Below are positions 18,700 to 27,766 of a DNA stretch of 64,000 nucleotides, piece after piece. The DNA lies in the NCBI RefSeq assembly GCF_002101295.1, contig NZ_CP020778.1:785001-849000 (forward strand), given 5' to 3'. This DNA is from Candidatus Pelagibacter sp. RS40. GTDB lineage: Bacteria; Pseudomonadota; Alphaproteobacteria; Pelagibacterales; Pelagibacteraceae. The first letter of the stretch is position 1; every line of letters begins with the position of its first letter. The position numbers and the translations under genes are program-made. The notes under the pieces are model-generated. The model had not been told where the DNA came from and ran no database searches. It saw only the letters and a list, made by a program, of their open reading frames with translations.

Positions 18700-19734
18700 A
18701 TGAAAATTATACTTAATGGAGCCGGAAGAATTGGGAGGTGTCTTATTAGAAAAATTATAAATGATAAAGAAATAGAGCTAACTCAAATAAATGATCCATT
18801 TCTTACCGCAGCTAGCCTGTGCTATTTAATCAATTATGATTCCGTTTATGGTCCTTTAAAAAATAAATTTGAAGTAATAGATAGAGGAAGAATAAGATTT
18901 GGAAATAAAAATATAGTTTTTTCAAAATATAAAAATCTTTATGAAAAAAATTTCAATAAGAGTATTAATTTTATAATAGATTCTTCTGGAGTAAAAAAAA
19001 ATCACGAAAAAATCTTAAAATACAAAAAAAATTCGAAATTTAAGGCGTTAATAACCCACACATATGAGAGGGCTGACATTCAAATCATTTTTGGAGTAAA
19101 TGAGAAGAACTATAATAATAAAAAGCACCAGATAATATCAACATCCATATGTGATGCTGTTGCAATTGGTCCAGTTCTAAATCTATTAAATCAAAAGTTT
19201 AAAATAAAAAATGGATCAATCCTTACCCTTCACCCTTGGTTAGGCTATCAAAATCTTGTAGATGGACCTTCAAGATCTTTCGCATATCCAGGAGAAATTA
19301 TTGATAATTTTAGTCTTGGAAGAGCTTCTACTGAAGCTCTAATTTCAAAAAAAACATCCTGCGTTAACGCTTTAAATGTTGTAATTCCAGGAATGCAAAA
19401 GAAAATTTCCTCAATGTCTATCCGTGTTCCAACCCAAATAGTCTCTTCAGCATATATACATTTATCATTTATAAATAAATTTAATGTTAAAAAATTTAAA
19501 TTAGAGATAAATAACTTTATTAAGAAACAAAATTTTCAAATTTTAACTCTCAATACCGACCAATGTATTTCAAAAGATTTTATAGGAAATTATTTTTCAA
19601 CTATAATCGATGAAAGATGGACTGAAGTAAAGAATGATAATTTAAGATTGTTATTATGGTATGATAATGAGTTTGGCTACTGTTCTAGAGTAGTTGATTT
19701 AATAAAAAAAATTAAATCTGATGAAAAAATATAA
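18700..19734 (+). CDS. Divergent glyceraldehyde-3-phosphate-dehydrogenase-like enzyme
   Basis: 344 residues, full GAPDH length. The NAD-binding loop is NGAGRIGRCLIRKI. The catalytic cysteine aligns at Cys151 (STSICDAVAIGPV) and the partner histidine at His178 (LTLHPWLGYQN), a 27-residue spacing identical to the canonical 149/176 pair. The family C-terminus is present as WYDNEFGYCSRV. The classical SCTTN motif is replaced by SICDA, which removes the Thr/Asn phosphate contacts and suggests a different aldehyde or acyl-phosphate substrate. A standard gap gene is present at 50822-51829, so this copy is not needed for glycolysis. It is followed with overlap by the kinase-like gene. Confidence 0.8.
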   Translation: MKIILNGAGRIGRCLIRKIINDKEIELTQINDPFLTAASLCYLINYDSVYGPLKNKFEVIDRGRIRFGNKNIVFSKYKNLYEKNFNKSINFIIDSSGVKKNHEKILKYKKNSKFKALITHTYERADIQIIFGVNEKNYNNKKHQIISTSICDAVAIGPVLNLLNQKFKIKNGSILTLHPWLGYQNLVDGPSRSFAYPGEIIDNFSLGRASTEALISKKTSCVNALNVVIPGMQKKISSMSIRVPTQIVSSAYIHLSFINKFNVKKFKLEINNFIKKQNFQILTLNTDQCISKDFIGNYFSTIIDERWTEVKNDNLRLLLWYDNEFGYCSRVVDLIKKIKSDEKI

Positions 19735-20245
19735 AAATAAAATTTTTTTAATTGGTGGCGCATCAAGTGTAACCAAGTCCTCATTAAGTTTTGAATTAAT
19801 GAAAAAACATAACATAATTCATAAACTTGGATCAGGTTTTATTAGAGAAATGGCAAAATCATTTATTTCTAAAAAAATTAATAAACATTTGTATTCTCAC
19901 TCATTTGAAACAAATTTGAAAAATCCGATTCAAAACTTATATCTGCAATCAGTTCCTTTAAAAAAAATGTTTAGAAATGCAATTAATAGAGCCAATAAAG
20001 AGGGAACTTCTATTATAATTGAAGGTGTTAATATAATCCCAGGTTTAATGGAATTTAATGACATTGATGAGAAAATACTATTAGTGGTTAAAGATGAAAA
20101 AAGACACATTAATATGTTAAAAAATAATACAACACATAAACTTAGAAAAGTTGATAGTAAATATTTTGAAAATATTAGAGCTATCCAGAAAGAACTAATG
20201 CGAAGAGCAAAAAAACATAAATGGAGAATATTAGATAGATCTTAA
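19721..20245 (+). CDS. 2-phosphoglycerate-kinase-like P-loop protein
   Basis: 174 residues. FLIGGASSVTKSS at the N-terminus occupies the P-loop position of the 2-phosphoglycerate kinase family, and IIIEGVNIIPGLME (about 94-107) matches that family's conserved EGV-x-x-x-PG motif. The P-loop is unusual: where GxxxxGKS is expected, the second glycine is Thr18 (G13...T18-K19-S20), so nucleotide binding may be altered. Family members phosphorylate 2-phosphoglycerate to 2,3-bisphosphoglycerate, but the substrate here is unknown. It overlaps the GAPDH-like gene by 14 bases and lies two bases before the next gene. Confidence 0.65.
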   Translation: MKKYKNKIFLIGGASSVTKSSLSFELMKKHNIIHKLGSGFIREMAKSFISKKINKHLYSHSFETNLKNPIQNLYLQSVPLKKMFRNAINRANKEGTSIIIEGVNIIPGLMEFNDIDEKILLVVKDEKRHINMLKNNTTHKLRKVDSKYFENIRAIQKELMRRAKKHKWRILDRS

Positions 20246-20247
20246 TT

Positions 20248-21192
20248 ATGAAAAAAATTATAGGAATTTTTGGTTATGGAAGTCAAGGAAGGGCACATGC
20301 TTTAAATTTAAGAGATTCCGGAAATAACGTATTGATAGCTAATATAGAGGATAAATATCAAAAAAGAGCGAAAAAAGATAATTTTAAAATTTACACTTTT
20401 AAATACGTAGCGCAAAAAGCTGACATAATCTTTCTGTTACTTCCAGATCATCTTCATAAGACAGTTTATAAAGATGTATTAGAAAAGCACTTGAAAACTG
20501 GATCTAGCATTATAGTTGCACATGGATATTCTCTATATTTTAAAGAGCTTAAAATTTCAAAAAACTTTAATTGGTTTTTACTTGCACCAAGATTACCTGG
20601 ACCACCTCAAAGAGATCTTTATCTGCAAAAAAAAAAAATCCCAGCGTTTTATTCAGATATATATCTTAGAAAGCCAGAGAATATAAAAATAATAAAAAAA
20701 TTATCTAAAGATTTAAAATTTGCTTTAGATAAAGATATGAGAACTAATTATGTTGAAGAGACAGAACTAGACTTATTCCTTGAACAATATGTAATTCCAA
20801 AGATAATTTTTACATTTGAACAAAGTTTTAACTTTTTAAAAAAAAAAGGGTTTAATAAAAAAGTGATGATAATGGATCTGTATGGATCAGGTGAAGTGGC
20901 TGATCAAATTTATAGAGCAGCCAAGGTTGGATTGCATCAGATTTGGCAAAATGAAGCCTCTCCAACCTGTAGATTTGGTGTAATGAAAAGTATTAAAAAA
21001 TTTGAAAAACAAAAATATAAAGAATTTAAGTTAATGGATAACGTTCTTAAAAATATAAGATCTGGCGATTTTAATAAAGAATTAAATTTAGAATATAGAT
21101 CAGATTTACAAAGTTTAAAAAAGTTTGACAAGAAAAATAATGAAAGTATTTTTTATAAAACGCTTCTTTCAATTAATAAAGTTTTAAAATGA
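20248..21192 (+). CDS. Ketol-acid-reductoisomerase-like oxidoreductase
   Basis: 314 residues. The N-terminal Rossmann loop GYGSQGRAHALNLRDSG (9-25) is a textbook IlvC motif, and the active-site histidine is kept (VAHGYSL, His92). The IlvC APK-x-PG segment reads APRLPGPPQR, so the catalytic lysine appears to be Arg115. The first metal pair is kept (Asp175 and Glu179 in LDLFLEQ). The second acidic pair (E-x3-E in true enzymes) is not evident; this region reads IMDLYGSGE. The enzyme therefore probably uses a reductoisomerase scaffold for a different reaction. Its place inside a glycan locus and between SDR and kinase-like genes argues against branched-chain amino acid synthesis. Confidence 0.75.
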   Translation: MKKIIGIFGYGSQGRAHALNLRDSGNNVLIANIEDKYQKRAKKDNFKIYTFKYVAQKADIIFLLLPDHLHKTVYKDVLEKHLKTGSSIIVAHGYSLYFKELKISKNFNWFLLAPRLPGPPQRDLYLQKKKIPAFYSDIYLRKPENIKIIKKLSKDLKFALDKDMRTNYVEETELDLFLEQYVIPKIIFTFEQSFNFLKKKGFNKKVMIMDLYGSGEVADQIYRAAKVGLHQIWQNEASPTCRFGVMKSIKKFEKQKYKEFKLMDNVLKNIRSGDFNKELNLEYRSDLQSLKKFDKKNNESIFYKTLLSINKVLK

Positions 21193-21893
21193 AAAACCTT
21201 TTCTTAACAGGTGGAAGTTCTGGAATTGGATACTCAGTTTTACAAAAATTTAGTGCTCAGAACTGGAATGTATATTCTACATATAACACTAATAAATTGA
21301 AAATTAAAAGTTTAAAAAAAAATTTTTCGAATGTTAAATTTTATAATCTTAATTTGTATTCAAATAGTTCAATAGATAAAGTTACAAACAAAATAAAAAG
21401 TAATTTAGATGGAATAATTCTTAATGCGTCAGATACCATTTTCATTCCAATAAACGATTATAAAAAACTCACACCTAAGCTTTTTAACAAATATGTAAAT
21501 ATTAATTTAATTGCTCAATATAGATTGATTTATAATTTAATACCAAAACTAAATAATAAATCTAATATTATCTTAATATCTTCCATAGCATCTAAAAATG
21601 GTATTGGAAGTAATCTAGCTTATTCGTGTTCAAAAGCTGGAATAAATAATTTAGCAAAATCTCTGTCAAGAGCTTTAGGTGATAGAGTGCAGATAAATTG
21701 TATAGCACCAGGCTTGATGAGAACAAATTTTACATCTAAATTTACAGAAAGCTATTTCCAAAATTATATACTAAAAACACCTTCCAAAAAACTTACTACA
21801 CCAGATGATATTGCAAATATAGCTTTCTCTATTTGCTCAAGTTTTAAAAATTTTACAGGTCAAACCATATTTGTGGATGGCGGAGTATCTTGA
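21189..21893 (+). CDS. Short-chain dehydrogenase/reductase
   Basis: 234 residues of classical SDR. The cofactor motif TGGSSGIG is at 7-14, the catalytic Ser near 131-132 (LISSIAS), and Tyr145/Lys149 in YSCSK. The usual NAG motif reads NAS (79-81). The end has the IAPGLMRTNF and GQTIFVDGG elements of the family. It overlaps the reductoisomerase-like gene by four bases (ATGA) and the nucleotidyltransferase by four bases, so it is an integral step of the module. The substrate is unknown; a keto or aldehyde intermediate made by its neighbours is likely. Confidence 0.88.
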   Translation: MKNLFLTGGSSGIGYSVLQKFSAQNWNVYSTYNTNKLKIKSLKKNFSNVKFYNLNLYSNSSIDKVTNKIKSNLDGIILNASDTIFIPINDYKKLTPKLFNKYVNINLIAQYRLIYNLIPKLNNKSNIILISSIASKNGIGSNLAYSCSKAGINNLAKSLSRALGDRVQINCIAPGLMRTNFTSKFTESYFQNYILKTPSKKLTTPDDIANIAFSICSSFKNFTGQTIFVDGGVS

Positions 21894-22612
21894 AAAAATT
21901 TGACCTAGTAATACCATGTGCTGGTATTGGATCGAGACTCAAGCATTTAACTAAAAAAATACCAAAAAATATGGTTAATATTAGAGGAAATACTATCTTA
22001 GAAAAGCAAATAAACAATTTTTTTTTAGAAAAAAATAAAATAAACAAAATTCATTTTATATTGGGATACAAATCCTCAATTTTAAAATCATATATTTTGA
22101 ATCTCAAGCTTCCGTTTAAAATTAAATTTCATATTAACAAAAAATTTAAGATGACTGGGTGCGCTCAATCGCTATCAATTGCATTGAAATATTTAAACCA
22201 TGATTCATTGATACTGAATTCAGATCTTATATTGAAACAAAAAATAATTTCGGAAATATTAAATAATAAAAAAAAAAATTTTGTATATCTTAGAAGACCT
22301 ATTTTAAACGAAAAATCAAGAGCAGTTAAAGCGGTAATTAATAAAAATATAATAACTAAAATTGATATTTTAAAAAGAAAATATAATTATGATGTTGTTG
22401 GTCCATTTAAAATAGATTTAAAATCAATAAAAATTTTAAGAAAAATTAATCAGCTCACTAATAGAGAAAATTTATTGAAAATGAGCTGTTATACATTTAT
22501 TGGAAAATTAACGGACTTTATAGAGTTTAAACATAGTTTAATTGCTGATCGAGATTGGTATGAGATTAATACATTGAAAGAGTACAGGAAAGCACAAAAA
22601 AAAAACTTTTAA
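21890..22612 (+). CDS. Sugar/alcohol-phosphate nucleotidyltransferase (LicC-like)
   Basis: 240 residues. The N-terminal pyrophosphorylase motif reads LVIPCAGIGSRLKHLTKKIPKNMV (a degenerate G-x-G-x-R-x(n)-P-K), and the metal-site aspartate lies in LILNSDLIL. Small size and sequence style resemble LicC-type cytidylyltransferases that activate choline-phosphate and other small phospho-alcohols, but a hexose-phosphate substrate is not excluded. The start is TTG at 21890, overlapping the SDR stop. It closes the five-gene module and presumably activates its end product as an NDP derivative. Confidence 0.75.
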   Translation: MKKFDLVIPCAGIGSRLKHLTKKIPKNMVNIRGNTILEKQINNFFLEKNKINKIHFILGYKSSILKSYILNLKLPFKIKFHINKKFKMTGCAQSLSIALKYLNHDSLILNSDLILKQKIISEILNNKKKNFVYLRRPILNEKSRAVKAVINKNIITKIDILKRKYNYDVVGPFKIDLKSIKILRKINQLTNRENLLKMSCYTFIGKLTDFIEFKHSLIADRDWYEINTLKEYRKAQKKNF

Positions 22613-22675
22613 TTTAGAACTAAATTATAATAACACAAAATTTAATTTTAAATTTTAAAATATATAATTGATTTA

Positions 22676-23845
22676 ATGAAAATAAAAAAAAAATGTGTCA
22701 TCATAGGAGTAAAAAACACAGTTTTTTGTCCATTTGAAGTAAACGATAACACCGAAATTTCAAAATATTACAATTCAGTTGAATTATATTTCTTGAGGAA
22801 TAGTAAAAAAAATGAATTACCAAAATATAATTCAAAAATAAAAGTTATAGATTCAAAATTAAATCTTTTTGATTTTTTTGCAAAAATAATATTTTCAAAG
22901 AAATTTTATTTTACATTAAAAACAATTATTACAACAGAAGATAACTTAATTGAAAAAATTAAACAAATTATTTTGATGCCGAGATCTATTATAATCAGCA
23001 ATAAAATTAATGATAATCCCCCTGATAACATACATCTATTTTGGGGTCATTATCCAAGTTTAGTAATTCTAAATTTGAATAATAATATTAAATCAAAAAT
23101 TAGCATTTTTCTTGGGGCCTATGATTTTAGAAAAAAATTAGAAATTTCAAAAATAGCATCAAAAAAATCTGAAATCATTTTTACACATACAAAAAAAAGA
23201 GTAAGACAAATTAAAAATTTTATAAAATGTAATAAAAAAATTGTTTGTAATTATAGAGGAATTAACTTAGATCAATTTAAATTTAATTTTAGAAGTTCAG
23301 ACTTAAATAAAAAAAAATATTCTTTTTGTACTGTTGGTGTTTTAGAACCTCATAAGAATGTTGAGCAAGTAATTTATAGCTTCAACTTCATAAAAAAAAA
23401 ATTTAACAAAGCAAAGCTGTTTATAATTGGCAGGGGCAGCAAGGAAGAGGATCTCAAAAAAATTGTAAAAAATCTTAACATACAAGACTCAGTAAAGTTT
23501 ATGGGCTGGTTACCAAAAAAAAAATTATATAGAATTTTGCTTTCAACTCAATTTTATCTTCATTTTTCGAAAGTTGACGTGTTACCTAACAGCATTAAGG
23601 AGGCAATGTACTGCAAATGTTTTGTTTTAAGCTCTAAAACATTCGCTATACAAGAATTGGTTAAACATAATCAAAATGGTTTTTTAGTTAACCCTCTTGA
23701 TTTAAACAAAACTATCAGAATTGTTAAATATTGCTTAGAAAATAAAGTAGCAAAGTCAATTCCATTAGCAGCGAAAGTATACATAAAAAATAAATTTAAT
23801 TTAAAAAAAAATATTAAGAGTTTTTATGATCAAGTTTCAAAATAA
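22676..23845 (+). CDS. Glycosyltransferase, GT4 family
   Basis: 389 residues with GT-B fold. The C-terminal donor-binding half is clear: FCTVGVLEPHKNVEQVI (about 218), LFIIGRGSKEEDLK, VKFMGWLPKKKLYRIL, and the DVLPNSIKEAMYCKCFV segment carrying the E-x7-E nucleotide-sugar pair. The N-terminal acceptor half is poorly conserved, as expected. It lies 63 bases after the nucleotidyltransferase and before the Wzz-like gene. Donor and acceptor sugars cannot be named from sequence. Confidence 0.85.
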   Translation: MKIKKKCVIIGVKNTVFCPFEVNDNTEISKYYNSVELYFLRNSKKNELPKYNSKIKVIDSKLNLFDFFAKIIFSKKFYFTLKTIITTEDNLIEKIKQIILMPRSIIISNKINDNPPDNIHLFWGHYPSLVILNLNNNIKSKISIFLGAYDFRKKLEISKIASKKSEIIFTHTKKRVRQIKNFIKCNKKIVCNYRGINLDQFKFNFRSSDLNKKKYSFCTVGVLEPHKNVEQVIYSFNFIKKKFNKAKLFIIGRGSKEEDLKKIVKNLNIQDSVKFMGWLPKKKLYRILLSTQFYLHFSKVDVLPNSIKEAMYCKCFVLSSKTFAIQELVKHNQNGFLVNPLDLNKTIRIVKYCLENKVAKSIPLAAKVYIKNKFNLKKNIKSFYDQVSK

Positions 23846-23944
23846 ATTTTTTATCTGAACGGATATTAAAAATTATATCATTGACAGCAAGAATTTACTA
23901 TATAGATATTCAATTATACTAAAAATTACGATTATATAAAAATT

Positions 23945-25063
23945 ATGTATACAGCTAAAAAATTTTTCTTAGATTTGAATAAAAATAAAATATTCATATT
24001 AATCCTAACTGGAATAATTACTTTATCGACATATGGATTTACAAATAAAATTAAAAAAAATGTATGGACTACAACTGTGTCGATTTTTGATTCACCATCG
24101 GAATTATTAATTTCAAATTGGGAAAAAAAAACAAAAACAAATTTTGATAATTTAAATTTTTTAAATGTATCAAGTAAGAATTTGAAAGATACTAAAATTA
24201 AAAATTTCTATGTTAATTTTAAAGATGAAGTGACTTCAAAAAATAACTTTATTGATTTCTTCAAAAATAATCAACAATGCTTAAAATTTTCAAAAGATAA
24301 CAATATTACTGATATTAATAAATGGGTTAATTCTAAAATAAATATAAAATTTAAAAATATCACTCCAAAAAAAAAAACAACATCAAATGATATTTATTCT
24401 TTAGTAAAAATAAATTTTTATTTTCCAGAAAATTTTAAAAATATAGCTCCAACTGTAGCAAATCAATATTTGATTTATCAGTCTGAAATAAAAGGTAAAA
24501 ATTTAAAAGCAATTATTTCTAATGACTTGGAAGAACAAATTAATGTAATAAAAATCAAAAAAAATATTTTCACGCTTAAACAGGAGGGATTCATAAAGAG
24601 CAAAATATTTAAACACAAACAAGCAATAAGAGCTGCTAAAGCTATTGGTTTAGAGGATAGCTTGGATAGTAAAAAGAGCAACATATATATAGGTCTTGAA
24701 AATAATAGTGTGACTGACGAAAATTTAAGCTCCATAGGATCAGGAGCAAATGTGGTTAATTTAAATGAACCTCTTTATTATAGGGGTCAAAAAATTTTAG
24801 AGGTTGAACTTGAAAATTTTAGTGAAGATTTAAAAAACATAGATTTGTCAGAGGAATATATAGGCTTAGATATTTTAGAAATAGCTTTGCTTGATCAACT
24901 AAAACAAATCAAAAATCAAAAATTTTTTTGGGATCCAATTGTCGATGGAGCTTTATTTTCTCAAAAAGAGAAATCTTTTGAAATTTTAATAACTATTTCA
25001 GCAATGTTATTTGGTATAGTTTTATCTATAATGATTGTTTTAGTACGTTCGTCAGTTTTTTAG
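23945..25063 (+). CDS. Wzz-like polysaccharide chain-length determinant
   Basis: 372 residues with the two-helix topology of Wzz/PCP-1 proteins. An N-terminal membrane helix (about 15-32, after basic residues) is followed by a long, mainly helical periplasmic region. A C-terminal helix (about 347-368) ends close to the C-terminus, with no cytoplasmic tyrosine-kinase domain. It sits directly before two O-antigen polymerase/ligase-like genes, which fits a role in setting glycan chain length. Sequence identity to named Wzz proteins was not evident, so the call rests on topology and context. Confidence 0.6.
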   Translation: MYTAKKFFLDLNKNKIFILILTGIITLSTYGFTNKIKKNVWTTTVSIFDSPSELLISNWEKKTKTNFDNLNFLNVSSKNLKDTKIKNFYVNFKDEVTSKNNFIDFFKNNQQCLKFSKDNNITDINKWVNSKINIKFKNITPKKKTTSNDIYSLVKINFYFPENFKNIAPTVANQYLIYQSEIKGKNLKAIISNDLEEQINVIKIKKNIFTLKQEGFIKSKIFKHKQAIRAAKAIGLEDSLDSKKSNIYIGLENNSVTDENLSSIGSGANVVNLNEPLYYRGQKILEVELENFSEDLKNIDLSEEYIGLDILEIALLDQLKQIKNQKFFWDPIVDGALFSQKEKSFEILITISAMLFGIVLSIMIVLVRSSVF

Positions 25064-25124
25064 TATTTAAAAAAAATTACTGTCAATGTGTTTGGTAAAA
25101 ATTTATTTAAATTTTTAAAGTTTA

Positions 25125-26354
25125 ATGTTCAGTTTAAAATTATTTAAAATAAATATTTTTAGTTTTTTATGTGCACTAATAGTGCCTTTTTTAGTATTAG
25201 GTCCATTTATACCAGACTTAATAATCTCTTTTTTATCTTTATTATTTTTGTATCACACTTGTTCAAATAACCAATATAAGGTTTATAACAATCCATTTTT
25301 TTTTGCATTTCTAACTTTTTGGTTCATATGCGTCATTTCCTCTTTGTTTTCAGATAATGTTTTTATAAGTTTAAAATCATCCTTTTTTTTTATAAGGATT
25401 GCTATTTTTGCACTTCTTATATCTTACTTAATAGAAACAGATAAAAAAATATTAACCTATTTTTACTACATATTTTTAATTACTTATACTATCTTAGTAA
25501 TTGATGGTTTTACTCAGTACCACACTGGTGTAAATTTAATTGGATATCCTGTGGATGGAATTAGAGTATCTTCATTTTTCAAAGATGAGCTTATATTAGG
25601 TTCATTTCTTACAAGACTTTTCCCATTATTTTTCGCACTATTCATGATAAAAAAAAAAAATAATTTTGAGCTATGCTATGTATTTTTGTTGCTTGTTTTT
25701 GTTGATATATTAGTTTTTCTCAGTGCTGAAAGAACAGCTTTTGTACTTTTTAATCTCTCAACATTATTTATAATATTGTTTGTCTCAAAATATAAGTTTT
25801 TAAGATTATGTGCTCTTATAATATCTTTTTGCTTTATAACTTTTATTGCATCAACAAATAAACAAATTTATGAAAGATATATAACTAATCCAATTCAGGA
25901 AATGGGTCTTCAAAATGAAGTAGCTAAAAAGTATATATTTTCACCTTCACATGATTTTTTGATAAGAACATCATGGAATATGTTTTTGGATAAGCCTATT
26001 TTTGGTCACGGTCCAAAAATGTTTAGATTTCAATGTAAAGACGCTAAATATAAAGCAGACCCAAAAATGTCATGTGAAAACCATCCTCATAACTTTTACA
26101 TGCAATTACTTGCAGAAACTGGGATTTTAGGCTTTTCTTTTTTACTCGGATTATTTATTTATTGTATATACATTATGTTAAAACATTTGTTTTATTTATT
26201 TAAATTTAAAAAAAGATTTTTATCCGATTATCAAATTTGTTTATTGGCCGGGCTATTTATAACTATTTGGCCCATATCAGCAAGTGGCAACATCTTTAAC
26301 AATAATTTAATGATGTTATATGGTCTACAGATTGGTTTTTTCAAAAAAAAATAG
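25125..26354 (+). CDS. O-antigen ligase/polymerase family membrane protein (first)
   Basis: 409 residues with about eleven hydrophobic segments. A large periplasmic loop around residues 245-330 carries HGPKMFRFQCKD and ENHPHNFYMQLLAETGILG. The last is the conserved PHN-x-(Y/F)-x-x-x-x-x-E-x-G motif of the O-antigen ligase (WaaL/Wzy_C) family, with the histidine thought to be catalytic. It either polymerises repeat units or ligates the glycan to lipid A. Together with the neighbouring second copy this gives one likely polymerase and one likely ligase; this copy matches the WaaL motif better. Confidence 0.8.
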   Translation: MFSLKLFKINIFSFLCALIVPFLVLGPFIPDLIISFLSLLFLYHTCSNNQYKVYNNPFFFAFLTFWFICVISSLFSDNVFISLKSSFFFIRIAIFALLISYLIETDKKILTYFYYIFLITYTILVIDGFTQYHTGVNLIGYPVDGIRVSSFFKDELILGSFLTRLFPLFFALFMIKKKNNFELCYVFLLLVFVDILVFLSAERTAFVLFNLSTLFIILFVSKYKFLRLCALIISFCFITFIASTNKQIYERYITNPIQEMGLQNEVAKKYIFSPSHDFLIRTSWNMFLDKPIFGHGPKMFRFQCKDAKYKADPKMSCENHPHNFYMQLLAETGILGFSFLLGLFIYCIYIMLKHLFYLFKFKKRFLSDYQICLLAGLFITIWPISASGNIFNNNLMMLYGLQIGFFKKK

Positions 26355-26440
26355 ATAATTAAAAATATTTATTGCAAGACAAAATTTGAAATAATTACTT
26401 CTTATATGTTAAGTATTTTTATACAGATTTTTTTAAATAT

Positions 26441-27766
26441 ATGAGCAAAACAGGTAACTTTTTTTTTTATTTTATAGTACTTTATACTTTTTCATTCCCG
26501 ATTTTTGTAAATAATCTTGGATCTATCGGAAATATTTTAATTAACGGTACACTAATTTTGTTTCTTTCACCAATAATTATAAAAAATAATAAGTATTTAG
26601 TCTCTCAATTAAACAAAAATAATGATTTATTACTGATTTTATTATTAATTTTTTTGTATTTTGTAATTATAGTTCTAACAATCTTTGTTGGATCTTTTTA
26701 TCATGACAATTTTTTAATCCTAAGAGATTTTTATGAATTGCATAAGCCCATATTATACATTTTAATAATTTTATATATTTATAATTATTTCAATATCAAC
26801 ACAACAAAATTTAATTTTGATCATATTTTTTATTTAATATTTTTAATTTTAATAATTTTTGCTTATTTTCAATTAGACAGATATAGAAGTTTAACGTTGT
26901 TATACACTGGGGAAAATATATACGAGTCAGAAAGACTCACAATACCTTTTGGCAATCCTTATGATTATGCTTTTGTAATGACTTTCTTTTGTATATTTTT
27001 TTTTTACAAATATGCATTATCAAAAATAATTTTTATATTTCCATTTTTAATATCGATATATCTATTAATTGAAACTGGATCAAGATCAAATGCTTTTGCC
27101 TTTTTAATCACATTTTTATTTTTTGTACCGCTTCTCGTTCTATTTTCAAATTTCAAAATGAGAATTAAGTTTTTCTTCTTTCTTAAATCAATAATATTAA
27201 TTAGTATTCTGTTTTTTTTTCTTAACTCACCTTTTTCAGAAAAATTTTTTGAAGAACACGACATGGTTTATCTTCAATTCATAGATTTCCTAAATTATGG
27301 AGAAATTGGCGAATCTGGCAGAAATAGATTTGAGCAACTTAATATTATAGTTGAGAGATCATTAGACAATCCAATGATGATTTTATTAGGAAATGGTCCC
27401 ACCAAAGGCCTTGAACTTGGTAAAACTAGTGATGGAATAATTTATTATTCAGAACATTTAGAGTCGTCAATTACATACATATATTTTAGATACGGTTTAA
27501 TCGGTATTATTTTATTCACACTTTTATTTTTGAGTATCTTACGTATTTCTCTAATTGTTTGTAGAAATCTAAAAAGTCGACTTAAGCTCAAAGTTTTTAA
27601 TTTATCATTTCTGACGTGGATAATCTCTATACCATTCGGATCCATAGGTGGTGTATTTTTTGAACAGCCACGCTCATCTTTCTTTTTCTATTTATTGATA
27701 GGGATTATCTTGTGTATAAAGAGTAAAATTAAATCTTTAAACCATACAAATGTCAAAAATTCCTAA
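26441..27766 (+). CDS. O-antigen polymerase/ligase family membrane protein (second)
   Basis: 441 residues with ten or more hydrophobic helices. The periplasmic loop contains GRNRFEQL, LGNGPTKGLELG and HLESSITYIYFRYGLIG. These are the shape of the Wzy_C loop, but with H-x-E-x-S in place of the PHN motif of the preceding gene. The tentative call is Wzy polymerase. Its 3' end overlaps the next glycosyltransferase gene by 17 bases. Polymerase and ligase roles cannot be told apart by sequence alone. Confidence 0.7.
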   Translation: MSKTGNFFFYFIVLYTFSFPIFVNNLGSIGNILINGTLILFLSPIIIKNNKYLVSQLNKNNDLLLILLLIFLYFVIIVLTIFVGSFYHDNFLILRDFYELHKPILYILIILYIYNYFNINTTKFNFDHIFYLIFLILIIFAYFQLDRYRSLTLLYTGENIYESERLTIPFGNPYDYAFVMTFFCIFFFYKYALSKIIFIFPFLISIYLLIETGSRSNAFAFLITFLFFVPLLVLFSNFKMRIKFFFFLKSIILISILFFFLNSPFSEKFFEEHDMVYLQFIDFLNYGEIGESGRNRFEQLNIIVERSLDNPMMILLGNGPTKGLELGKTSDGIIYYSEHLESSITYIYFRYGLIGIILFTLLFLSILRISLIVCRNLKSRLKLKVFNLSFLTWIISIPFGSIGGVFFEQPRSSFFFYLLIGIILCIKSKIKSLNHTNVKNS

